From Bactericera cockerelli (taxonomy: Eukaryota; Arthropoda; Insecta; Hemiptera; Triozidae): a DNA stretch of 64,000 nt. Below the pieces are notes generated by a model. It did no database searches and had not been told where the DNA came from. It saw only the letters and a list, made by a program, of their open reading frames with translations. Position 1 is the stretch's first letter; each line of letters starts with the position of its first letter. Location of the stretch: the NCBI GenBank assembly GCA_024516035.1, contig CM044963.1, forward strand, positions 19,274,703 to 19,338,702, read 5' to 3'. A program made the position numbers and the translations under genes. Below, piece after piece: positions 20,451 to 32,245 of the stretch.

Positions 20451-21129
20451 TACACGATACCTTCTGTTAAAAAAAAAAAATGGACCAGCTTATTCTATAT
20501 CAAAGGTCGGGATGTGCTTTTATAGAAATTACTTGAACTTTTTTTTTATCATCATCATCATCGTCACCTACTCTTTATTTAGATTTTATTGTTAGAAATG
20601 TATATCAATATTTATAAATGGGACACATCCCGTCAATTCTTGAGGAAAAAATAACTCATCAATATGGGTCGTTATGACCCGTTGAAACATTAACCATACA
20701 AGCAAACGTCAGCCTCTGATCTATCAGACAAATCAGACATAATAATGTACAATGTACATACATACATACATGCACATATTGTACATTGTACAGCGGACTC
20801 AGAAGGCTAAACACTGACAAATCAATTTAAAAAAAGGCAAATATAGAGAAATATACGGGAAATCATAGAGGGGGGAGGGGGAAGAGGGAGGGAGACAGTC
20901 AGACAAACACAGACTCTATTAGCCAACACTGGATCCTGTTTTTTTTTTTTTTTTTTTGCGCAAAAATAAAATATATTGGAATTTCAACTAAAAAGTTTCA
21001 AAGCACGAGAGAGAAAACGAATGAGAGAGGGATAGAATATTCATACAGCAAACTTTATGCCCCAGTAAACAGCAAACTTTCATACACATAGTAAACATGT
21101 ATAGCCTCTATCTCACATACCATTGACTC
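20451..21129. other. Unique sequence with a TGTACA palindrome
   Basis: ACAATGTACAT ... ATATTGTACATTGTAC around 20747-20790 can pair; (ACAT)n in the loop. A T run at 20940-20957. Confidence 0.55.
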
Positions 21130-21135
21130 ACCCTT

Positions 21136-21215
<80 letters not shown>

Positions 21216-21710
21216 CTACACACACACACACACTCATAAGCACACATCGAACTTACTCTGTCTATCTAACATAGATTAAGTCCTCTCTCTCTCTCTATCT
21301 GTCTTCTATTTCTCACACACCCACTCTCTACTTTTCTCTCTCTCTCTCCCCTTATCTTAGACACACTCTCTTTCCTATGTCTCTCTCTCTTTCCCCTCTC
21401 CTTCTCTTACACACACACTCTCTCCTTTCCTATTTCTCTCTCTTTTCCCTCTCCTTTACTTACACACACAGTTCTCTCTCTCTCTATCTCTCTCTCTCTC
21501 TTGTTCTTTCTTTTCCTTTTCTCTAACTTTTTTTTAACCTTTCTCCCTATATACCACTATCTCTCTCTATCTAACACACAGCCTTCTTACCTCTCTCTAT
21601 TCCATCTTACACACACATGCTCCCTGCCTCTGTCCTTCGCTCTCTCCCTCTATCTTACACACACTCTATCTTCTCTCTCTATCATATACTATCTCCAATG
21701 TTTTTCTCTC
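21130..21710. repeat. CT-rich tract with CA patches
   Basis: Nearly pure (CT)n at 21139-21212, then CT interrupted by ACACACAC at intervals of 50-80 bases. Confidence 0.9.
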
Positions 21711-21716
21711 ACATAA

Positions 21717-22692
21717 TTTATGGAAAAACCCGTACATTGTAAACTTTATGAACTTTGGTATTTCTTAGAGAAAACTTGGGTATTTCTAGCTCAAAAGTTG
21801 GGGAATTTCTCGTGAATGTTTCTTCTTAGGCTCCAAACTGTCAACTTTTCTCGCTGTGCCAACTCACCCCACCTTTCCATAATGTCTTTTCTCTGTCAAA
21901 CTATCTCGATCCTCCCCTCTTTCACACAACCTATTGTTTGTCGAAATTATTAATGCACATTGCATAGACAATCGGTTGTCAGGCGCGAATAAAAACTATG
22001 ATGGAATTTTTGCTGTATTTCTACCTGAAATTCGATTTGCTATACACCTGCGAAAATGAAAAAAAAAAAAAAAAAAAAAAAATAAATAAAACTTCACAAT
22101 TCACGTTAACTTTTGTTGTTGACATGTTCATTGTTTAAAAAAATATATATAGAACATTTTACAACAAAGTTTTAGTAAAACAATGAATTTGGATTGTTAT
22201 CTATTAGTTTTTGACAATCAGTTTTCAAATTTAATTGAAATTTAGAAGAGGAGAGAGAGAGAGCTAAATTTGAGAGATACTATATGTATAATGATAATGA
22301 CGGTACATAAAAAGAGTGAGAAAGAGAGGAAAATACTTTTGACATTTTCTGCACCTTTTCATACCCTAACACACCCAAATGAATAATTCATGGTCCAATT
22401 TTGAAATCAACTTTTCATATTTTATATTCAAGTAATTTCAGATCCTCCGTATTTATAATTTATTTAACTTACAATTCCTTAGAAGTACTCATACTCATAT
22501 TTTAATAATACAAGGAAATTTTAAACTTGCAATATAAATTATTCGTGGTGTTGGTTGTGAAGATGGGGGGGAGTGTTTGATGTTGCCGAGATATGATTGT
22601 AAAGAGTATTTTTATGTAATAATCTCATATATATTGGTTTGAGTAGTTGTTAAAAAAAAAAAAAAAAATTATAAAAAAAATAAATCTCCTTT
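21717..22692. other. AT-rich sequence without recognised features
   Basis: A run of A at 22058-22081 and a T/A-rich patch near 22650. No exon-like segment recognised. Confidence 0.5.
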
Positions 22693-22795
22693 TTCTTGGG
22701 TTAAATTCATAAAGAATTTTCTTGTGTTAAATTCATAAATATTTTTCTTGGGTTAAATTCATAAATATTTTTCTTGTGTTAAATTATTGAATTTG
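22693..22795. repeat. Four copies of a 26-27-bp unit
   Basis: TTTCTTGGGTTAAATTCATAA alternating with TTTCTTGTGTTAAATTCATAA. Confidence 0.8.
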
Positions 22796-22925
22796 TGATT
22801 AACACAATTATTATTTCGGTTATTCGCACAATAACTCCAGCTGATTTTACTATAATTATGCCATACTTGAGACTCGAACCACTGAACTCTAGGTTACAAG
22901 TCTTCCGCCTCTACTGAGGTTAATT
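22790..22925 (-). repeat. Family C SINE, decayed
   Basis: GACTCGAACCACTGAAC and GTTACAAGTCTTCCGCC on the plus strand with a poor body; other minor heads lie at 8108-8180 (-) and 9238-9275 (+). Confidence 0.5.
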
Positions 22926-23110
22926 TATATACCTTGTAACTATACGTATACTAAAATGGTTTTTTTTTTTATTAAATGCATAGGACTCACAGCTCGAGGG
23001 GGTCTAACACATGCAGGAATAATAATTAGCTAAATTAGAATTTCTTTGATGTGAGAAATACTGTGGTATGGTACTGGATTTTATGTGTTTACTATGTCTA
23101 TGTATTAGTA

Positions 23111-23360
23111 GTCACTGTGGCAGAGTGAGTTAGCGCGCTAGGCATTGCACGCACGGTGACCTGGGTTTGAATCCCAGCGGGGCAGGATTTTTTCTACTCT
23201 GTACTTGGGTGTTCGGGGTCGACTCATACCTCGTGAGGAAAAATGAGTAGCTGCTTTAATGTTAGCAGCGACAAGTGGCGGAATTATAGGCAAAAATAAG
23301 ATTTTGGGATATCAAAGATACGGAAAAGTCCTATAATTCTGCGCTACCCACTAAAATTTT
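23111..23360 (+). mobile_element. tRNA-derived SINE, family A, variant 3' half
   Basis: Head and the first 120 bases match family A. The part after AGTGGCGGAATTA differs (ATAAGATTTTGGGATATC...), then rejoins at CTGCGCTACCCAC. The same variant body is in 41161-41415. Confidence 0.78.
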
Positions 23361-24124
23361 AATATAATAAGACAAAGGAACACATTTATTTATTTATATC
23401 TACAGGTGTATACTGTGGTATGATGGTGGGATTGCACCTTCTGGCTATTACCTACTGGTAAGGGAGATTTAACCGCAGGTATGCAGTTAGCATGGAACTA
23501 ACTATAGGGAAGTCGACACATCTACCTCCTGAACAAATTGATGCAGGTGCCAGTCCTCACCATGTTCGACTTTCAATTCTTTCAAAAATATTAATTAGCC
23601 AAAAAAACAAAAACATTAAAATATAGCCAAATGCTGACTCTACATAACGAGCCTTATGATTCAGTTTCAATTCTTATTTTATATTTTACCCACGCATCAT
23701 TAGACATTACAAAATAAATCACAAGAACACAGCAAAGAATTCACTCGATTCCACAAACATAAATTTTCTACAAACACAGAACAGTTGTCAAAATTTCAGT
23801 CGAATCCTTCAATTCTTTGACACCATTTTCAAATTATACTTCGTTTAAATTTCTTTCTTTTCCTTTTTCATTCATTCAATTTTTTCATTCATTCTCAAAA
23901 ACTTCCTTCTTCATTTGAGCTTCCCTCATCATTTTTCCTGTTTTTAATGTTTTCATAAAGTTTTTTTTTCAATTTTCTACCGTTGCGTTGGTCGTTGAAA
24001 AAACACTTTCCTTCAAATTCGAAGTCCAACCTCCAAAATTCCGAGTGTAACAATGTCAAAACATCTCAAGACTTGAGGCATTGGAGAGAAACAGAACACT
24101 AAAGCAACGACCTCCTTTTTTCCT
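23361..24124. other. Unique AT-rich sequence
   Basis: 23390-23455 has splice-like edges around a 52-base open stretch but no recognisable peptide. The rest is T-rich. Confidence 0.4.
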
Positions 24125-24315
24125 CTTCCTTCTTCCAGTTTGGTTAACCAAAGTGGAAGTAGAAAATTCTTGCTTCCAGTTCTTTTATAGGTTAAATCCA
24201 TTGTTTATCTTTAAAAGTACCGAAGCGCATTTTTCTTTTACGAATGTGGTGAAGTTGATAAAATGGAAATATTTGGAAATATCGAACCTGGAATTTTTTT
24301 TCTTCCAAAAGAAAA
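24125..24315 (-). repeat. Dispersed repeat family J
   Basis: Second copy, inverted relative to 5565-5775; no frame or ends recognised. Confidence 0.6.
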
Positions 24316-24689
24316 GTACCTCTTATCTTTCTCCCATTTAAAACAATACACAAAATCTATAATTAAATCCACGCAGAGTCATAAAAATTAAAAATATCTG
24401 TTAATTTCGTCCCCAAGTGTGCATTATTTATACTATGGATGTGAATGTATCTGTATACATAAGTTTCATGTTTAGTCGATTCGTGACACAAAAGGAAACC
24501 CTGCATCGGGTTGCGGTTATGCAACCCGCATTGCCTCCTGTGTCTATTTTCAGTACGGAAGCCCCACAACATAAGCTTTGGCCAGCACAGGGTGGTTGAG
24601 GGGGGGGGGCTATTGGATTGAATGGTTTATTTTGAACACTGTGGCCATCAAGGTATTTGACACGTAATAGCGTTACAGTGTGAAATAGG
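24316..24689. other. Unique sequence
   Basis: CGGGTTGC and GCAACCCG at 24508-24529 form an 8-bp hairpin; a G run at 24600-24609. Confidence 0.5.
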
Positions 24690-24767
24690 GTAGGAATTGA
24701 ACGAGAGAGAGAAAAAGAAAGAGGGAGGTAAAGAGAGAGAGAGAAAAAAAAGAGGTAGAGAGAAATG

Positions 24768-24798
<31 letters not shown>

Positions 24799-24915
24799 GG
24801 TCAGAGAGAGAGAGAGGGTCAGAGAGAGAGAGAGGGTCAGAGAGAAAAAAAAATACAGAAAGAGAAAAAAGAGAGAGACAAAGAGATAAAGAAAAGGAAT
24901 CGGGAGCAGTCATGT
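24690..24915. repeat. GA-rich tract
   Basis: Contains three copies of GAGAGAGAGAGAGGGTCA. Confidence 0.88.
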
Positions 24916-25349
24916 AAGAGATAAAGAAAGAATTTTAAAAAAATGAGTGTTTCAAAGCTTTTATTATTTCGTAGCCATAAAACATTTTTTTTTTTCGTAA
25001 GCTAAAGCTTCTAAGAAAACGCACTCAGGACCCTACTGAAACTTTGCGATCAAAAGAGAAGAAGATGATTATTTGTAAATAAATATATTTTAAGTATTTG
25101 TTGAAAAAAAGAAGAAAAATAATGTATACTTTTTTACATAGTCGTAGTTTTGTGCGTAGGTGTTCGGGCAGATTTTTCTGAAAGCTTTGTTTGACAGGTT
25201 GAACTTCTGAACGTAACACGTTACGAAGTGTTGAGCGGGGTTTCTTGACACTAAGCTATAGGAGCGTGGGGTAGGAACCAGATGAGAAAATAATAAGAGG
25301 TGGTCGGTCAAGGGTTGGAGATAGTAACCACTTCTCTATATCTAGTACA
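24916..25349. other. Unique AT-rich sequence
   Basis: Nothing recognised before the hammerhead repeat. Confidence 0.5.
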
Positions 25350-25522
25350 ACTTCTCACTTTTCTGTTTATACTGATTAAGATAGAGAGGTTAGTTGATGG
25401 CATGGATATTCAGAACTATTACCTGCTGATGAGAGCAAATAAGCTCGAAACAGCTGTCCAGGTATGTCCTAATATTCATGTACATCTATTAGAACTTCTC
25501 ACTTTTCTGTTTATACTGATAC
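25350..25522 (+). ncRNA. Hammerhead ribozyme (type I) in a 144-bp repeat, copy 2
   Basis: Core at 25420-25464: TACCTG, CTGATGA, GAGC-AAATAA-GCTC, GAAA, CAGCTG, TC, CAGGTA. Stem I pairs perfectly, and an outer helix CATGGATATT (25401-25410) pairs with AATATTCATG (25471-25480), leaving one G-U. Expected cleavage is after 25458. ACTTCTCACTTTTC occurs at 25350 and at 25494, again a 144-base period. Compared with copy 1, A to G in stem I gives G-U rather than a mismatch. Confidence 0.88.
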
Positions 25523-25599
25523 TGATATGCTACCCGATTGGGACTGAAAATAGTCCCCTTGTTCCAGCAGTTGTTTTGGAGGAATTTATATGTTATTTT

Positions 25600-25604
25600 G
25601 GTGG

Positions 25605-25651
<47 letters not shown>

Positions 25652-25895
25652 GGAGAGGCGGAGAGGAGAGAAGGAGAGAGAGAGAGGAGGAGGAATACTG
25701 AGAGAGAGAGAGTGTGAGAGAGGGAAAGAGAGATACCGAAAAAGATTAAGAAAAAGGAAGAGTGAGTGAGTGAGAGAGGGAGAGAAAGAGAGAGGAGGAG
25801 GAATACTGAGAGAGAGGAAGAGTGTGAAAGAGGGAAAGAAAGATATTGAAAAAGATTTAAAACAGGGGAGAAGTGAGAAAGAGAGAGAGAGAGAG
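25600..25895 (+). repeat. GA-rich tandem repeat, unit about 108 bp, left of the BEL element
   Basis: GAATACTG recurs at 25693 and 25801, each within the same GA-rich context, and again at 32731 beyond the retrotransposon. Confidence 0.75.
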
Positions 25896-26150
25896 TGTTA
25901 CATACTGTATATCCTTAATCCAACACCCTGTATGTAAAGTCGAAAACAAGCCTCAACTTCGTTGGAGCAGGCTCTCGAACTACCAGCTTCCAACATCGAG
26001 AGCCTGCCTTCAGTACACCTCGATCAGTAACACGTAAGTGAACGGAACCAATAGCCCCCTCATAATTATTTAGTCCACTGCTCATGAAAACCAACTAGTC
26101 AAAGGCCACGGCTTTTACAGTCCTCCGTGTCCCTTCCTTGCTATCGAACA
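25896..26150 (+). repeat. 5' LTR of the BEL/Pao element (255 bp)
   Basis: Starts TGTTACATACTG and ends CTATCGAACA. It appears base-for-base identical to 32464-32718. It contains a perfect 12-bp inverted repeat, GCAGGCTCTCGA at 25967-25978 and its complement at 25996-26007, separated by 17 bases; in RNA this would form a strong stem-loop within the LTR. Confidence 0.95.
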
Positions 26151-27016
26151 AAATTGGTCATTCGGTCCAAATTAGAATCGCGAATTTTGGGGGGTAAATT
26201 GTTCCTTTTTTTTCTCGTTTTTCGGCTTTCCGCTCTACGTTTTTTTTTCGATTTAAATTCGCGTTCCGTTCAATTTCTGTTTAGGGAGGTGTGCCCGTTT
26301 TCGTTTTATGTATCTTTTTGTAAGTAAAACCGCTTTTTGTTGAACCGCCTTTGTGAAACCGCTTTCGTTAAACCGCATTCTTTAAATATTCCTTTTTTTT
26401 TGATAAACCGCTGTCGCACGATTTTAATCGCGATACTTTTCAGTTTTCGTTAAGTTTTATCGCCATCCCTAAAGTAATTCAGGCTTTTCCGCTTTAATTT
26501 TTTCTTTTAGTATAACCGCTAGATTAATTTAAATTTTTATGTTAATTGTAATTACTTAAGGTGGGTTTCATTGTGTTTCTTTCGTGAAAGTACATGTAAT
26601 TGCCATAAATTATTTTTTTCTATTAATTTCATCTAAAATTTATTAAAATAAGTGCATAGCTAAATAAAATAACCTACCTACTTACTTAACCATTTTATTT
26701 TCAATAGTTATAATCTGAAGTGATTTTAAGTTCAATTACCTAAGTATCATACATAATTATCAGTAAGTTCTAGCGTAGGTACTCTGGATGGACGCACGTA
26801 AGTCATTTGGGCATGCATGTTTGTGTCTTGTAGTAGTTCGTTTTTGATTTTTGCTATTTTACCTGCTCTTATTTGGCTTGATCTTTGATCGCCATAATTA
26901 TTATTTACCGCTTTCTTGTATTACCGCTGCAGAGGTTTATTACTCTCCGCTCAAATTAATTTTTTTTGGTTTATTAATTTTATACTTGCCATTTTTTTGC
27001 TATCCATCTATAAAAC
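26151..27016 (+). other. Untranslated leader of the BEL/Pao element
   Basis: No frame joins the Gag. Between about 26320 and 26420 the motif AAACCGC followed by a T run recurs several times, and CCGC words are frequent across the element. A stretch near 26240-26290 (T run, CGATTT, AATT, CGTT) resembles the 3' UTR near 32340-32375. Confidence 0.6.
26155..26168 (+). promoter_or_regulatory. Possible tRNA primer binding site
   Basis: TGGTCATTCGGTCC begins four bases after the 5' LTR. A TGG start, complementary to the tRNA CCA end, at this spacing is what a primer binding site should look like. I could not assign a tRNA by eye. Confidence 0.45.
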
Positions 27017-28837
27017 ATGGGTGTAGATGAAGATAGGTTAAACAGCCTTCTCTATCGTAGAGAGAAGATCTTTTCTCGCATGCAATCGCTGTTCGACTCC
27101 TCCTCAGACCTCTCAAGTAAGGAAAAGCTAGCATCTTTTCTAGTCAGGTACGATAAAATCGATGAGCATTATTCCGATTATGAGACTGTGCAATGTGATA
27201 TTCATGCTCAGTGTATGAAGATGTCAGATGAGACAACACAGAAAGCGTCAGCTCAACAGACAACTACTTTTGAGGATCTTTATTACAGTGTAAAGGCTAC
27301 AGCTAGGCTAAATAAATTTAAAACTTCTAGTGAGAAACTAGCTGAGCTGGCTATTACTAGTCAGGTACCCGCAGCCACGCCGCCGCCGGTTAGTGTGCCG
27401 ACGCCGCTGCACCTCGTTTACCCAAACTTGAAATTCCTGTGTTCAGTGGGGAACTGCATGAGTGGCCTAACTTTTACGCGTTGTTCAACTCAACGATACA
27501 TACCAATGGCTCTCTTTCCAATACAGAAAAGCTTCAATATTTAAAAACTTTTCTTACTGGTACCGCATTATCTCTTATCGAGTGTCTACAGCTTTCTCCC
27601 GCTAATTATGAGATAGCTTACAAAACCATTGTTGACAGGTATCAAAATAAGCGTAATTTAGGGGCTTTTTATCTTAACAAAATATTTTCTTTCCGCCAGA
27701 TAAATTCCAACTCTTTAGAAAATCTAAGAAAATTTTATGAATGTTTTCAAACCACATTCAACGCTTATACAGCTCTCGAACTGACTCAGCCTGCGGATTA
27801 TTTCGCAATGCATTTAGCGCTACGTGCTCTTGATGTAGATACACGTCAGCGTTTTGAATCTGAATTTGATGTAAGTGATATCCCGACCTTTGAACAGTTA
27901 ATGACTTTTGTGCAGAAGCAATGTCACATTCTAGAGATTAGCAGTGATGCAGATCGACAACCGCATGCTTCGGTGCAAAAGAAAATCCCCGCTTCGCACC
28001 AACCTAGTTCTTTCAGATCCACCCGCCATACTTTGGTTTCTACCGCTCAGCCGAACGTTCCGCCCGCTGCGTCTTCGTCTTGTCCTCATTGCAAGGGAGA
28101 TCACCGCTTGTTTAATTGTTCTTCGTTTCAGGCTGCTGAGGCGACTAAGCGATACGAAATCGTGAAGTCCCTCAGGAAATGTTTTAATTGTTTAGGGAAC
28201 CATATTTTATCTGACTGTAAGTCTAGGTCGCGATGTTCAAAGTGTCAGAGTGGATCCCATCATACATTACTTCATTTTGTAAAACCGCCCGCTATCCCGC
28301 CTGCAGGAATCGCTACTTCCTCCCGCTTTGCCGCTACCGCTACTTGTTACGCTAGTGAGAAGTCTACTGTCTTACTAGCTACCGCTCAGGCGCGGATTCA
28401 AGATTCATGTGGAAATTATCAATCTATTCGTCTAGTAATTGACCCTGGGTCTCAAATTAGTTGTATCAGTGCCAGCTTTGTTCAAAAACTTGGTTTAAAA
28501 TATACGTCATCCCGCACCAATATCTCAGGTATTGGTAATGAGCATACCCTGCAAAGTAAAGGTAATGTTTTTTGCAAGTTGATACCATCTCTGATTATGA
28601 CACCAGAAGTATCTACAGAAGCTGTTGTTCTGTCCAAAATTTCTTCGGACTTACCATCAGTGAACTTGCCATCTAGTGTGAAAGAGCAGTATTCGTCCAT
28701 TTCGCTAGCTGATTCTGATTTTCATAAATCTAGTAGAATAGATTTTCTGCTTGGAGCTGATTTATACCCACATATTTTGATTACCAAGGGTCCCACAATT
28801 ATACAGGGTGAACCAGTCGCGGTCAACACGATTTTTT
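27017..28837 (+). pseudogene. Gag and aspartic protease region of the BEL/Pao element (two frame breaks)
   Basis: The Gag starts at ATG 27017 (MGVDEDRLNSLL). The frame changes once between about 27370 and 27438 (one base lost), then runs as a long frame to 28872. In that frame come a retrotransposon Gag core of the DUF1759 type (PVFSGELHEWPNF region), then three cysteine motifs around 28081-28270: CPHCKGDH, CFNCLGNH and CSKCQSGSHH, typical of BEL/Pao zinc knuckles. The protease follows, with VIDPGSQISCIS near 28438; Asp-Pro-Gly-Ser replaces the common Asp-Ser-Gly, and this position is variable in Pao proteases. A six-T run at 28832-28837 carries one base too many, moving the reading frame just after the LLGAD motif region. 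Confidence 0.88.
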
Positions 28838-29800
28838 GGTTGGGTCCTCATGGGGAAGGTTCCGGTAGCTGATGAAGTGTCAACGCAGAACGCGTTGTTT
28901 GTTCGTTCTGAATCGCCTGAAAAATTTCTGGATGCCGTTATTAAGCGTTTCTGGGAGGTTGAAGAAGTTTCAGAGAGGAAGTTCGAGAATCCGGAAGACT
29001 TGAGATGTGAGAAGTACTATGAGGACACCACGAATCGTGAGCCCGATGGTTCTTATTCTGTTTGTTTGCCCTTTAAGGAGAGTGTTCCCGCTGCAGGGTC
29101 TACTAGAGACGCTGCTTTGAAACGGTTTTTTATCGTTAGAATCCCGCTTGCATAGACAACCGCAACTTTTTGCCGAGTATAAAAAATTTGTCCACGAATA
29201 TTTGGAGTTGGGTCATCTCAACGTAGCTCCGCAACCCTCTCCATACGTGATCCCGCACCACTGCGTCATTAAGGAATCCAGTTCCACTACTAAGCTGCGC
29301 GTGGTTTTTGACTCCTCGGTTAAGGATGATAAGGGTGTCTCGTTAAACGAATGCCTGATGATTGGACCAAAACTACAACGAGATATTCCAGACATCATTT
29401 TAAATTTCCGTTTGCATCGAGTGGCAGTCTGTGCTGATGTGAAGCAAATGTATCGGGGTATTTTGGTCGACAAAGAACATCGTAAATATCAGCATATTTT
29501 TTGGCGAGATTCTCCTGATGAACCACTTATCGAATTTGAATTGAACACGGTTACTTATGGGTTTTCTTGTTCGCCATATCTAGCGCAGAGAACCATGCGA
29601 CAACTTGTCGCAGATGAAAACCCTTCCCGCTTGCCTCTCAGGCAATCTTGTACGAAACGTACGTTGATGACGTCACGGCTGGGGCTGTGGACGTCAAGAC
29701 GGCGTTGTTATTGAGAGATGAGCTCATAGAGTTGTTGGGTAGAGCAAACTTCTCGTTGAGAAAATGGGCATCAAGCCATCCGCAGATCCTGACTGACCTG
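28838..29800 (+). pseudogene. Reverse transcriptase region of the BEL/Pao element (two frame breaks)
   Basis: Continues from the protease with GWVLMGK, a Pao hallmark linker. A second six-T run, 29126-29131, again has one base too many. RT motifs follow: the LHRQPQLFAEYKKF entry segment, LRVVFDSS, ADVKQMYRGI, GFSCSPYLAQ, then a lost base near 29615-29630 and the catalytic YVDD at 29660-29671 (YVDDVTAGA). The catalytic aspartates are intact. It would copy the element RNA to DNA in cytoplasmic particles. Confidence 0.9.
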
Positions 29801-30700
29801 CCTAAGGATCATGTGCAGGCCGCCGTGGGCTTCTCGCCTGAAGGAGATGGTGCGTTGAAGGTGCTGGGGTTGGAGTGGAAACCTGACTTAGATGTTTTGC
29901 TTTATTCAATAGCTCCCCCTATTATTAATGAGCAGCACACAAAACGGTCCATCTTATCTACAATCGCACGTCTCTTCGATCCGCTAGGTTGGTTGTCTTC
30001 CGCTATTTTTTTCGCTAAATGTATAATTCAACGCACTTGGTTAGCAGGCAGTGACTGGAGTGAACCGCTCCCTGAAGACATTACCGCCGACTGGAAAAAA
30101 TTTCTTTTCCAGATCGAATCCTTATCTGAAGTTAGAATTCCCCGCTTTTGTAATATTGAACCAAATGCAGAATACTCCATCTTCGGCTTTTGTGATGCCT
30201 CTGAAAAAGGATACGCCGCTGTATTGTATCTCCGCTCTGCGTTACATGAAGATATTCGTATTTCGCTTTTGATAGCCAAGAGTCGAGTAGCGCCGCTAAA
30301 ATCCGCAACAATTCCTCGATTGGAACTTAATGGCTGCTGTTTTGCTTTCACGTCTGCTTGTTTCGATTCAGGATATTGTGAATAAATTAAATGTCAAGGA
30401 GATCTTTCTCTTTAGTGACTCGACAGTTGTTCTTGGTTGGTTACGAACTTCGCCGCATCGTTTAAAAATATTTGTAGCAAACCGCGTTGTGGAAATATTA
30501 GATAACACTTCTCCCTCCTCTTGGAGGCATATTTCTACTCATGAAAATCCAGCGGATTGTGCCTCGAGAGGGTTATACCCTCAAGATTTAGTTAGCCATC
30601 CTTTGTGGTGGACGGGGCCTTCATTCATGGCTGAACCGCGCGACACTTGGTTGATCGACAGTGTCATTGTCCCCGATGAAAATCTACCGGAGCTGAAGTC
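29801..30700 (+). pseudogene. RT connection and RNase H region of the BEL/Pao element
   Basis: KWASSHPQIL and the TIARLFDPLGWLSS segment are characteristic of the Pao RT thumb/connection. RNase H follows: FCDASEKGYAAVLY (30186-30227, first Asp), then PRLEL, where an extra A at about 30327 shifts frame, MAAVLLSRLL, FLFSDSTVVLGWL (Asp) and ENPADCASRG. All acidic residues I expect are present. Confidence 0.88.
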
Positions 30701-32245
30701 GACAGTCTTAATTGCCGCCTCGGAAAACTCAAGAAATTTATTTTTTGATGTCATAGAGAAGTTTTCGTCGTTAGTACGAGTTCAGCGCGTCATAGGTTTT
30801 GTACTTCGCTTTGTTAATAATCTTCGCTGTGATTCCTCAACTCGCAAGTCAGGGCCGCTAGAAATTGAAGAGATGAACAGAGCCATGAATCTGTGCATTC
30901 GTGTGGTTCAGAAGGCTGAATATGAAGTCGTAGTGCAAAAATTAAAGGATGATCCGCAGTTGAAACATTATTTGAGACGATTGTCACCCTTTATCGATGA
31001 AAACCAGCTTGTCAGGGTGGGCGGTCGGATTAAAAATTCGGATCTGCATTATTCAGCAAAATATCCGCTTTTATTACCGAAATGTAGTCACTTATCAAGA
31101 TTGATTGTCAAACACTATCATCTCCAGACGCTACATGGAGGACCACTCATTGTTCAGTCTATTATTCAGCAACAATATTGGATTATATCTCTTCGTAGTC
31201 TTGTTAGACAATGTATATTTAAATGTTTGATTTGCTATAAACTCAAAGCAAAATCTTTAACCCCGCCTATGAGTGATTTACCCGCCGTTCGATTTGAACA
31301 AGTTCGAGCGTTTCTTAATGTTTTTGTTGACTATGCTGGCTTTTTTGTCTTGAAAGAAAGCACTCGGAGAAACGCGAGAACCTACAAGGGATACCTCGCA
31401 ATTTTTATATTATGTCTACCAAGGCCATGCATCTCGAAGTTGTTACAGATTTATCTACTCCCGCGTTCTTGGCTGCATTGGATCGATTTACATCTCGCCG
31501 TGGATTAGCTGCTAAAATCTACAGTGATAATGGTACGAACTTTGTAGGTGCAGCTCGCCATCTTAAAGAAGTGTACACTCTGTTGTGCAACTCTGAGGAG
31601 GTGATCAGCAATCATCTTACAAAGAGCAAAATTCGTTGGTATTTTAATCCTCCAAACGCTCCCAACTTTTCTGGTTTAGTTGAGCGAGCGGTCAAAAGTT
31701 GTAAACACCACATCAAACGCGTCATCGGAGAGCAATCCTTGACGTATGAAGAGTTTTCAACTTTAATGTGCCGCATTGAAGCGGTACTCAACTCGCGTCC
31801 ACTTTGTGGAGTCCCTAGTTCGGATCCCAATGATGGTAATGATTTTCTTTCCCCCGCACATTTCCTCATTGGCTCGACAATGTTGTCTGCTCCTGAAGAG
31901 AACTTGACTTCTCGACCCATGAATCGACTTAATCGTTGGCAGTTGATTCGTCAGGCTGTGCAGTCATTCTGGAAGCGGTGGTCAATCGAGTATTTACATA
32001 CTCTGATCCCTCGTCCTAAGTGGAACACAGAAGATAGAGAGCTAAATGTAGGAGAAGTAGTTTTTGTTCAATCTACTATCAATCAGATGAATCCTTTGAG
32101 TTGGCCTATTGGTAGAATTGAACAGTTGATTGCGGGAAAAGATGGGGTAACACGCGTCGCTAAGGTAAGGGTCGCGAATACAATAGCTACAAGACCGCTT
32201 ACAAAGTTAGTCCCACTGCCTTTGGCGACCCATCCAGATACGTAG
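30701..32245 (+). pseudogene. Integrase region of the BEL/Pao element (one frame break)
   Basis: The zinc-binding domain lies about 31100-31250 with HYHLQTLHGG and CLICYKLKA (H-H-C-C). The catalytic core has the first Asp in FVDYAGFF (about 31325), the second in SDNGTNF (about 31530) and the Glu in GLVERAVKSCK (about 31680): a complete DDE set. The frame changes at about 31400-31411, in an AT-rich run just before MSTKAMHLE. The C-terminal part (LSPAHFLIG, PLSWPIGRIEQL) ends at TAG 32243-32245. Confidence 0.9.

Noticed and set aside
23396..23455. Possible exon between TATCTACAG and CTG|GTAAGG
   Set aside because: 52 bases only, no recognisable peptide, and a similar TGTGGTATGGTAC stretch occurs nearby at about 23063; splice-like edges can be chance.
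29648..30385. Host gene encoding a YVDD polymerase
   Set aside because: It is part of the BEL/Pao pol between LTRs, separated from neighbours only by frame changes.
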